Positions 19,078-27,060 of a stretch of 45,483 nt of DNA are shown here, piece after piece. Under the pieces are notes generated by a model, which ran no database searches, was not told the origin of the DNA, and saw only the letters and a program-made list of their open reading frames with translations. The translations under genes were made by a program, and so were the position numbers. The stretch is from contig NW_008705565.1 of the NCBI RefSeq assembly GCF_000186865.1, positions 2,823,037 to 2,868,519 on the forward strand, in the 5' to 3' direction. The stretch comes from Aureococcus anophagefferens (taxonomy: Eukaryota > Sar > Pelagophyceae > Pelagomonadales > Pelagomonadaceae). Position 1 is the stretch's first letter. Every line of letters begins with the position of its first letter.

Positions 19078-20132
19078 CGGACGACGCGCAGGCTGGAGTT
19101 GGCGAGCGTGTCTACAAGTTGACCAAGTTATTGAAGGGGATGCGCGCCCGGAAGCGTCCGTCCGGGGGAGGGGAGGCAGGTCCGCGGAGGGACCCCCCCG
19201 GAGCGAACCAGACCGAGCAGGCGCGGGGCGGCAGCTCCTGAGTGGGCTCGAGGGCCACACCCACCGTACTCGCCGTGGACCGGGGGAAGTTGAGAACGAG
19301 GGCACCCGCACCCGGCAGGCAGGAACTCCGGGCGGACCAACCCGATTCACCTCAGGACCACGAATGGCTAGCCGAGGGCGCACGCCGAAGAGGACGCTCG
19401 CCGGCCAGCGAGCGGGAGCAGAGGCGGCAGCAGAAGCAGAAGCAGAGGCAGAGGCAACATCGGCGGCGGCGGCAGCGGCAGGGGCGGGCAGCAGAGGCAG
19501 CAGAGGCGGCGGCAATAGAGGCGACAGCGGCAGCGGCAGCAGGGGCCGAGACGGCAGCGGAACCTGAGGAGACGCACGTGGGAGAACACTCTGAGCAGGC
19601 GCAGGAGGCAAAGAAACGAATGGACCCTGGCACATCCAAGCCCGCACACCGAGACCGCCGACGGCGCCAACCTCCTCAGCTCCCTCCGAGGCCCGCGCCG
19701 AAAGTCTCCAACCGAGGTGAGCGCACGCGGCAGCCGCCCAGCCCGCAGGCGACGCCGGCACCGACGGTCAAGGGCTGGAAGACCCCGCGCGCGGCGCTCC
19801 GCGGCTCAACCGGCGCGCCCAGCGGGCTGCCCCTCAACGAGCACCCTCCGGACCCGACGCGCCCAGCGCCACCATCGGGCGTCGTGCAGAAGCACCCCCG
19901 CGCGCCTCCCAAGGCCGCCCCATAAGGTGGCAGCGTTATGTTGACCAAGTTGAGGTTGCCCAAGTTGCTGATGTTGCTGTGCCTGTGGCAGTGGCAGCTC
20001 TCGAGATCCTGTGGCAGAGGGCGTCGCAGGGCGCCGCCGAGCACGTCGCGCGGCTGCGCCTACTCCCGGGCTCCGCGCGCCGGCGCCGAGCCCGAGCCCC
20101 TGCTGCGCGACCGCCGCGCGCCGCGCCCGGCG
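19078..20132. other. gene-poor block bracketed by a 12-bp direct repeat
   Basis: No convincing gene is seen. The 12-mer GTTGACCAAGTT occurs at 19118-19129 and again at 19940-19951, bracketing about 810 bp whose composition differs from the surroundings: more A, purine-rich on the plus strand, weaker third-position bias. Frames inside (for example 19242-19925 plus) encode Gln/Arg/Lys/Pro-rich low-complexity peptide. It could be a degenerate inserted element or an intergenic region with simple repeats. The first frame upstream of the transporter (from 19938) lies partly inside. Confidence 0.4.
19421..19560 (+). repeat. GCA/GAG-type simple repeat tract
   Basis: An imperfect run of AGCAGAGGC and GGCAGC units over about 140 bp, with long tracts of GCAGAAGCAGAG and GGCGGCGGC. 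It is purine-rich and low in complexity, and it gives rise to the Gln/Arg and Ala/Glu/Gly low-complexity frames seen here. Confidence 0.7.
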
Positions 20133-21593
20133 ATGGGCTACCTCACGCTCGGCACGTGGCGCGTGGCCGCGAGCGCGTCCTACCTCTGGGACAACCTCTG
20201 CGCCGGCTGCGTGCTGTCGACGAACATCTTCTTCAACATCGCACTACTAAAACTCGCGACGATCGCCGCGGGCTGCCGGCCCGAGGGCAACGACGACGAC
20301 GGCGCGTGCACGAAGCACGTCTACGGCCTGAAGCCGAGCTCGCTCGTGACGACGGTCGTCATGGTCGGCCAGCTGTCCGCCGCGTTCCTCATGCCCTTCG
20401 TCGGCGCCGCCGTGGACTACACGGACTCGCGGCGCCTCTTCGGGTCCGCGTCCGCGTGGATTTTGGCGGTGACGACGCTGCTCCAGGCCGTGATCTCGCG
20501 GCGGACGTGGCAGCTCGTGGCCTGCCTGCAGGTCGTGTCCATCGCGTCCTACGTCTGCCACCAGGTCGCCGTGCTGAGCTACCTGCCGGGGCTCTCCGTC
20601 GTCGACGGCGCGGAGGACGAGCACGAGCGCTACCGGGTCAACTCGATGGCGAACGTCGCCGCGCTCGGGTCCCAGATGGGCACGCTCGGCGTCGTCATGG
20701 CGCTGGCGCACGGGTTGGGGCTCGGGGACGTGAACACGGCGGCCCTGGGCCAGTTCGCCGTCGGCGTCGTGCTCTTCGCCGTCTACGCGGCCATCTGGCA
20801 GAAGCGCGCGTCCTTCGCGTTCCCGGACGCCAAGGCCACCAAGGCCCTGCCCGCGGGCGCGTCCCTCGCGGCCGTGGCCGTGCGCGAGGTCTTCAGCGCC
20901 TGGCAGACCATCCAGAAGCGGTCGCCCGCGGCGGGCCGGTTCCTCCTGGGCTACGCGCTCGTGAACGGCGGCATGACGGGCTTCGGGTCGCTCGCCGTCG
21001 TCTTCATGAACGACCACCTCAAGATGGAGAGCGCGGACACGGTCGCCGTCGTCGGGCTGACCATCGTCTTCGCCATCCCCGCGGCGGCGCTCGCCGTGCG
21101 GCTCATGGACCGCCTCGGCGCGCGGCGGACGTTCGTCGCGTCCATCGCCTACATGACGGCCGTGACCGTCGCGGCGCCCGTCGTGCTGTGCGGGCCGTCG
21201 TGCCGGAGCCTCGTCTTCCTCTTCGCCTTCTTCTGGGGCCTGGGCTTCGGCGTCTTCTACGCGTCGAACACGTCCTTCTTCACGGAGCTCGTGCCGGGCG
21301 ACGCCATATCGCAGTTCATGAGCCTCTACTACTTCTCCGCGCAGGTCCTGTCCTGGGCGCCGCCGGCGGTCTACACGCTGCTCAACCAGCTCACGTCCGA
21401 GACGCATCTCTCCCTCTTCGTCCTCGCGGCCTTCTTCGCGGCGTCGCTCCCCGTGTTCCGGGGCATCCCGCCGCCGGACGCGGCGCCCAAGGCGCCGCGG
21501 ACGCCGAGCGACGAGCCCATGGTCGACGCGCCGCGCCGCGAGGCGCGGGAGAACGACCTCGTCGCCGGCATCGAGAGCCAGGACGTCCTCTAG
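20133..21593 (+). CDS. major facilitator superfamily transporter, Atg22-like
   Basis: 486 residues from the ATG at 20133 (MGYLTLGTWRVAASASYLWD). An upstream in-frame ATG at 19938 would add 65 residues of different composition and is less likely. About 12 hydrophobic segments are visible, e.g. VTTVVMVGQLSAAFLMPFVG, LQVVSIASYVCHQVAVLSYL, SLVFLFAFFWGLGFGVFYAS. A loop with DYTDSRR follows helix 2, the position of the MFS G-x-x-x-D-R-x-G-R-R motif. Overall order, with a WQTIQKRSP loop and the late TSFFTELVPGDAISQFMSLYY helix, resembles Atg22/UMF1 effluxers. It probably exports a small solute from a vacuole or across the plasma membrane. The substrate is unknown. Confidence 0.8.
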   Translation: MGYLTLGTWRVAASASYLWDNLCAGCVLSTNIFFNIALLKLATIAAGCRPEGNDDDGACTKHVYGLKPSSLVTTVVMVGQLSAAFLMPFVGAAVDYTDSRRLFGSASAWILAVTTLLQAVISRRTWQLVACLQVVSIASYVCHQVAVLSYLPGLSVVDGAEDEHERYRVNSMANVAALGSQMGTLGVVMALAHGLGLGDVNTAALGQFAVGVVLFAVYAAIWQKRASFAFPDAKATKALPAGASLAAVAVREVFSAWQTIQKRSPAAGRFLLGYALVNGGMTGFGSLAVVFMNDHLKMESADTVAVVGLTIVFAIPAAALAVRLMDRLGARRTFVASIAYMTAVTVAAPVVLCGPSCRSLVFLFAFFWGLGFGVFYASNTSFFTELVPGDAISQFMSLYYFSAQVLSWAPPAVYTLLNQLTSETHLSLFVLAAFFAASLPVFRGIPPPDAAPKAPRTPSDEPMVDAPRREARENDLVAGIESQDVL

Positions 21594-21746
21594 GGCGGGC
21601 GTCTTGCGTTTTTTTTATGTGGGTACCTCCGACCATATCCCGCCGGAAACGGCGCTTCAATGCAGGCTTCAACCAAACCTTGTAATAAGCGTTGAGCTGC
21701 AATTACAAAGAGTTTACCCCCCCTTACACGTGACGATGGGCAGACC

Positions 21747-24700
21747 ATGATGGGGCCAATCGCGCTCGCGCCGCGGTGGCGTTCCGCGCTGGCCGCGTTC
21801 GCGCTGCTGGCCGTCGCGGCGGGCGACGACCAGCCCTGCGTGACGGACAGGGACGTCATCCTCGTCGTGGACCGGTCCGTGTCCATCACGAAGGAGGGCT
21901 GGAACGACGTCGTCCTCGACACGCTCTACTCCTTCATCGACAGCTTCGCCCCGTCGGTGGAGTCGAACGTGCGCCTCGGCATCGTCGTCTTCCCGGCCTT
22001 CGACGGCAAGGAGACGCGGGACGACCTCAGCGGCGGCGCGGCCGTCGCCGCGAATTTGACGTACGACGCGGATTCGCTGAAGCGGCTCGTCAACGCCACG
22101 GTCCGCGTCGACGACGAGGCCCAGGTCGGCACGGCGTGCGCCAACGGCAAGCTCAACGACGGGTCCTGCGAGTGCGACCCCCAGGGCGCCGCGAACTCGA
22201 CGCTGTCCTGGCCCTGCGGGGGCTGGCACTGGACGCCGACGTGGCAGGCGCTGTGGCTGGCCCGGCGGATGTTCCTCGATTTGGACGACGTCGACGCGAC
22301 GGGGCTCGTGGACCACGACGTCTACGTCGTGACGGACGGCGCGCCCGCTCACATCCGCAACGACGACTACGAGTACTCGCGCGCGGAGAAGCAGCGGCAA
22401 CGCATGCGGCCGACGCACCTGACGCTGAGCGCGGCGACGGACCTGAAGGACACGATGAGCGACCTGGGGGGCGGCGACCTCTTCGGCGTGGGCGTCGGGC
22501 CGAAGTGGTCCGACTTCGGGACGTACTGCGCGCCCTTCTGCGACGAGGGCGGCGGGGGCCTGTTCGCGGGCAACTACGACGACGACGGCGCGTACTCGGG
22601 CACCGTGACGCTCTATGATTTCGACAACTCGGACCTCTACTGCGGCGCGACCTACGAGGAGTACCCCTACGGGTGCGCTGGCGGCGACCTGGCGTCGAAG
22701 GCCCTCGGCTGCGACAAGGACTGCGCCGTCGCCTACGACGCCATGATCTCGGGGCACACGGCGGCGATCAAGGAGGCGCGCTTCACGGAGATCGCCGACA
22801 TCGACGCGCTGAGCCTGCAGGCGTTCCGCGACGACTTCCGCCGGGCCCTCTGCACGAACACCGACGACGACTTCCACCTCGGCGACATCGCCGTCACGCC
22901 GTTCCCGACGGCGGACCCCTACGACCCGACGCTCGCGCCGACGCCGAGCCCCGTGGGGCCGCCGGACGCGGCGCTCTTCAACCCGTCCGCGGCGCCGACG
23001 GCGGCGCCCCAGTTCAGCCCGCGGCCGACGTCCCCACCGGCGGCGCCCCAGTTCAGCCCGCGGCCGACGTCCCCACCGCGCGAGACGGCGGCGCCGACCG
23101 AGGCGGACCTCGTCACGACGATCGGCCTCTCCTTGTCTTCGGTGCTCCACGCCGCCTGCGACGGCGACGGCATCACGATGGCCGACGGCACGGTGCTCGA
23201 CGCCGCCTGGATCGAGGAGCACGGCTTCGAGATGAACGACGCGGCCCACGACACGCGGTGCGGCGCCGACTCGCGGCGGCGCCTCGGCGGCCGGCGCCTC
23301 GAGGAGATCGCGACGTCGGACCTGGACGCGTCGGAGACGTCCGTGGACACGAGCTCCTGCGAGAATTTCACGAACGCGACGAACGCGACGGTCATGTACT
23401 TCTCGCAGCCCACGGCGCGCGGGGACCTGACGAGCTTCGGCTACGACTACCTCGACGACGGCGCGCTGCGCGACTACGATATGTCGGCTTTGCAGGACAT
23501 GGTGCTCGCGGAGCTCGTGACCATGATCTCCGGCGAGCTCAGTAGCGTCCTCAAGTCGAACCTGGCCCACCTCAACATTTCCTACGCGGATCTGGGGGAC
23601 TTCGGCTCCGCCTCGAGGCGGGCGAACGCGCGGCGCGCGGAGGAGACGGACGACCTCGCGGAGGGCGGCAACGCGCACTTCTCCCAGTTTGGCTGCGTCA
23701 CCGGCACCATCGGCCCCGTCTCGCCGTCGGCGGCGCCGTCGGGGCCGACGGCCGCGCCGACGCGAGAGTTCGCGCCGTCTCGTAGCCCCCGGCCCGCGCC
23801 GTCGGCGTCGCCAACATGGACGCCATCGACCTCGACGACACGCCCCGCGGCGCCGTCGGCCATGCCCACGGTCTACGCCGGCGACCCGACGCGCGCGCCT
23901 CTTCCCCGGCCGACGGCCGCGCCGCCGTCCGCGGGCCCGCGCGACCCGACGCGCGCGCCCGCGCCGCGGCCCGGCGCGGCGCCGACGACGGCCGCGCCGT
24001 CCGCGGCGCCGACGACGGCGCCCGTCGAGTTCGCCGTCGTCATCGACTTCCTCTTACCCGACGGCAGCGTCGTCTCCTGCGGCGAGGCGGGCCTCGAGCT
24101 CTACGACGGCACGGAAATCAACGGCCGGTTCTTCGCGGCGTCCCTGGGCGTGTCCACCGAGGCCGTCGAGACCGTGGCGAACTGCGGGGACGGCCGGCGA
24201 CTCCTCGCGGCGAACGCGACCGCCGCGCCTACCCCGCATAGCTGCAGCGACGTCAGCGCAGACATCACCATGTTCGACCACGAGATCGACGCGCTCTCGG
24301 CGAGTTTGGGGCGGCGGCTCGCGACGAAGTACGCCTACATCGACGACGCGGAGGCCGCGATCGCGGCCGCGATCGCCCGCTACTACGGGCTGAACCAGAC
24401 CGCCGAGGCCACGGACGCCTGCGGCGGCGTCTCCGTCGACGTCGCCGTCGTCTACTACCCGACGCCGAGCCCGACACGGGAGCCCGACGACGACGACGAG
24501 ATGATAGCGACCGCGAGCCTGGGGTCCTTGGGGTCGACGTCCTGGCTCGCCGTCGTCGCGTTGACTTTCGTGTTCTGGTCCGTCATCCCCCTCGGCGCCC
24601 TGCGGCCCGCCACCCCCCTCGACCTGCTCGCGAACGAGTTCGGCGGCATCGAGGTCGAGGAGGACCACGGCGCCGCGGGAGGCCCGTCGTCCCCCGACTC

Positions 24701-25820
24701 GGGCCTCCCGCCCGCGCGCCCCGAGCGCCCGGCGAAGGGCGGCCGCTGCGTCCCGTCGGGCGTGCGCTTCGCGCCGCTGACGCCCCGCTGCGTCGCCGTC
24801 CTCGCGCTCGGGATCCTCGACGGGAACTTCGACGCGGGCTTCTGCGTCGAGACGCGCCGCGGCGCGCTGTCCTTCTCCGTCGCCGCCGCCGCGGTCCACG
24901 TACTCCGCATGGCCGCGGCGCCCTACGTGCTCTGCCGCGGCTACGGCGACCCGCGGCTCAAGGGGCCCAGGATGCCCGGCGAGAGCCGCTGGCGCCTCGC
25001 GGTCCTCGGTTTCGTGTGCTGGACGCACAAATTGGACGTGGCCCGCCTGCTCCGGTCCGCCGCGCGCCGCGCGCACCCCGACCTGGACTACACGGCGTCC
25101 GTGCCGTCCCTCGACGCGACGACCGTGCTCTGCCAGGCCATCATCAAAGTGTGCTACGTCGCGAAGACGGGGCGGCTTCCCGGGATCGTCGTCTGCGGCT
25201 TGATGTGCGACGTCGTCGTCTTCGCCGAGTACCTGAGCCGCCTCTACGTCGCGGCCGATCCCGTCGACGAGCCCAAGAAGACCTGGGCCGACCTCTACCG
25301 GGACGAGGCCGAGGACGGCGACGTCGAGGAGGACGACGTCACGAGCCCTCTGCACAAGGCCGCGTCGCGGAAGCGCTGGTTCGACGCGCCCAAGGAGAGC
25401 CAGGACGTCGACCTCGAGCTCAGGCGTCTCGGCGGCGCGGCGCGGAGCGCGCCGCCGCACGGCGCCCAGCAGCCGGCCCACCGCGCCCGCGCCACGAGCC
25501 CGTCGCACAGGGCCGCGCCGCGGAAGCGCTGGTTCGAGGCGCCCAAGGAGAGCCAGCGCCTCGCGAAGGAGGCGGGGCGCCACGCGGTGCCGGACGCGCC
25601 GGAATTCGAAGCGCCCGAGGCCGACGCGGCCCTCGACCTGTTCCGATCCGCCACGGGCCTCGAGCCCGCAGGCTTCTTCTGCTGCCAGAACCAGCACGAG
25701 TGGGCGACCGACGATGGCCGACGACCGCTCGAGTGGGCGGACCTGAACCCGACCGACGATGACCAACGACCGCTCGACTCGATGATTGCCGAGTTCCTCG
25801 GAACCTCCCGCGCGTTGTAA
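21747..25820 (+). CDS. giant VWA-domain membrane protein with Pro/Thr linkers
   Basis: 1,357 residues in one exon. A signal peptide (SALAAFALLAVAAG) precedes a von Willebrand A domain (residues ~33-290) with the MIDAS motif DRSVS (42-46) and VYVVTDGAP. Cys-rich inserts (CANGKLNDGSCECDPQ) and N-glycosylation sequons follow. Two Ser/Thr/Pro linkers with SAAPT/TRAP units (residues ~395-450 and ~650-760) separate two related globular modules, each with a dibasic RRRL/RRLL segment. A hydrophobic span at ~930-952 (SWLAVVALTFVFWSVIPLG) is followed by more hydrophobic stretches and an intracellular tail holding two KRWF-APKESQ repeats. It is likely a cell-surface adhesion or wall-sensing protein. Function is inferred. 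Confidence 0.8.
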   Translation: MMGPIALAPRWRSALAAFALLAVAAGDDQPCVTDRDVILVVDRSVSITKEGWNDVVLDTLYSFIDSFAPSVESNVRLGIVVFPAFDGKETRDDLSGGAAVAANLTYDADSLKRLVNATVRVDDEAQVGTACANGKLNDGSCECDPQGAANSTLSWPCGGWHWTPTWQALWLARRMFLDLDDVDATGLVDHDVYVVTDGAPAHIRNDDYEYSRAEKQRQRMRPTHLTLSAATDLKDTMSDLGGGDLFGVGVGPKWSDFGTYCAPFCDEGGGGLFAGNYDDDGAYSGTVTLYDFDNSDLYCGATYEEYPYGCAGGDLASKALGCDKDCAVAYDAMISGHTAAIKEARFTEIADIDALSLQAFRDDFRRALCTNTDDDFHLGDIAVTPFPTADPYDPTLAPTPSPVGPPDAALFNPSAAPTAAPQFSPRPTSPPAAPQFSPRPTSPPRETAAPTEADLVTTIGLSLSSVLHAACDGDGITMADGTVLDAAWIEEHGFEMNDAAHDTRCGADSRRRLGGRRLEEIATSDLDASETSVDTSSCENFTNATNATVMYFSQPTARGDLTSFGYDYLDDGALRDYDMSALQDMVLAELVTMISGELSSVLKSNLAHLNISYADLGDFGSASRRANARRAEETDDLAEGGNAHFSQFGCVTGTIGPVSPSAAPSGPTAAPTREFAPSRSPRPAPSASPTWTPSTSTTRPAAPSAMPTVYAGDPTRAPLPRPTAAPPSAGPRDPTRAPAPRPGAAPTTAAPSAAPTTAPVEFAVVIDFLLPDGSVVSCGEAGLELYDGTEINGRFFAASLGVSTEAVETVANCGDGRRLLAANATAAPTPHSCSDVSADITMFDHEIDALSASLGRRLATKYAYIDDAEAAIAAAIARYYGLNQTAEATDACGGVSVDVAVVYYPTPSPTREPDDDDEMIATASLGSLGSTSWLAVVALTFVFWSVIPLGALRPATPLDLLANEFGGIEVEEDHGAAGGPSSPDSGLPPARPERPAKGGRCVPSGVRFAPLTPRCVAVLALGILDGNFDAGFCVETRRGALSFSVAAAAVHVLRMAAAPYVLCRGYGDPRLKGPRMPGESRWRLAVLGFVCWTHKLDVARLLRSAARRAHPDLDYTASVPSLDATTVLCQAIIKVCYVAKTGRLPGIVVCGLMCDVVVFAEYLSRLYVAADPVDEPKKTWADLYRDEAEDGDVEEDDVTSPLHKAASRKRWFDAPKESQDVDLELRRLGGAARSAPPHGAQQPAHRARATSPSHRAAPRKRWFEAPKESQRLAKEAGRHAVPDAPEFEAPEADAALDLFRSATGLEPAGFFCCQNQHEWATDDGRRPLEWADLNPTDDDQRPLDSMIAEFLGTSRAL
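23001..23078 (+). repeat. 39-bp perfect tandem duplication in the VWA gene
   Basis: Two adjacent 39-bp copies encode AAPQFSPRPTSPP twice, within the first Pro/Thr linker. They are identical at the DNA level, so this is a recent duplication. Confidence 0.9.
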
Positions 25821-26041
25821 GTTGAGGTTCAAGTTGTAGATATCCTGAAACGGTGATGTATCATTTCACTTGAAAAGCGCGAAGAACGTCTCGACGTCTG
25901 CGTCCGCGCGGGAGAAGAACGCACGTCGCGTCGGCCGCCGGGAACGCCGCTCGCTGACGTGGGACGCTAAGGACCTTAAAAATACAGAAGTTAAAGGGAA
26001 GTTTAAAACAGCCAGGAGACGGGCCACTTTACGACGGTCCG

Positions 26042-26827
26042 ATGCGCTCGCTTTTGACGCTCCGCAAGCGGTCGTCGCTGGGCGCGCGCCTCGGCGGGCG
26101 GCGGGCGGCGTCGAACGGCCTCGACGAGGCCGACGACGGCCTCGACGGCACGTCGCCGCCGGCGTCGCCCAGGCGGCGCGGCTCGCGGCGCGTGCGCGCG
26201 TCCACGGGCAGCTTTCGCGGGCGCGACACGTTCCCCGACTTCAACCGCGGCGACGGCGCCGCGCTCGACGTCGTGCCCGTGGAGCGCGGCGTCGCCCGGG
26301 CCATCGCCGACGTCGACGACGAGGACGCGGAGCGCTCCCCCGCGGCCGTCGCGCGCCGCGTCGACGCGGCCGTCGCGGCCGTCGACGCGGCCTGCCGCCG
26401 CGTCGAGCCGCCGCGCCCGCGGCTCAAGGACATCGTCGACGAGGTGCTGACGAACGCGCGCGAGGAGGGGCGGCCCGCGCGCGAGGTCTTCGAGGTCATT
26501 GACCCGGCGGGCGCGCGCGCCCTCGCGCCCGCGGACTTTGTGCGCGGGCTGCGGGAGCTCGACACGGACCGGCTTCTGGACGCCGACGGCCGGCGGCCGA
26601 CGCTCGAGTTTTTGGGCTTCGTCGAGCCCTTCGAGCGCCACGGCGACGGCAAGGTCCACATGGCGCCCTTCGAGACCTACTGCGCCGCGCTCCAGGCGCC
26701 GCCCTGGGCCCGCGACGCGGCGTCGAAAGCCGACGCGCTCCCGCCCCTCGCGGCGAGCGCGACGCGCGCGCCGTCGCCCCGGGAACCGCGCGCGGCCGCG
26801 CCCGCCGCATTCCGGACGACCTTCTAA
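26042..26827 (+). CDS. hypothetical protein with degenerate EF-hand-like region
   Basis: 261 residues. The N-terminal ~75 residues are basic and Ser-rich (MRSLLTLRKRSSLGARLGG). The middle has Asp/Ala-rich helices. Residues ~160-225 show EF-hand-like helix-loop-helix spacing: VFEVIDPAGARALAPADFV, then LDTDRLLDADGRRPTLEFL and FERHGDGKVHMAPFETYC. The last loop (D-G-K-V-H-M) is closest to a calcium-binding loop, but several ligand positions are missing. This could be a calcium sensor or only a structural EF pair. The Pro/Ala-rich tail ends FRTTF. Confidence 0.65.
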   Translation: MRSLLTLRKRSSLGARLGGRRAASNGLDEADDGLDGTSPPASPRRRGSRRVRASTGSFRGRDTFPDFNRGDGAALDVVPVERGVARAIADVDDEDAERSPAAVARRVDAAVAAVDAACRRVEPPRPRLKDIVDEVLTNAREEGRPAREVFEVIDPAGARALAPADFVRGLRELDTDRLLDADGRRPTLEFLGFVEPFERHGDGKVHMAPFETYCAALQAPPWARDAASKADALPPLAASATRAPSPREPRAAAPAAFRTTF

Positions 26828-27060
26828 CGCATGGTGCACTTCAAGGCTACTTCATCAAACATGGTGCCCCTGCCTCCACGCGATCGATCTCGCGCGCGCG
26901 CGCACATGGATTGCCCAAGTGCGCCCACTGCGCGCCTGAGTTCGTCGTCCGCCGCGCGACCGGCGCATCGGCGCGAGCACATCTGAGCTCGCCCAGAGCA
27001 CACCCAAGACACGCCGTCGTCCGCCGCGACTGCCGCGACCGACGCCGCAAATCGCTCGCG

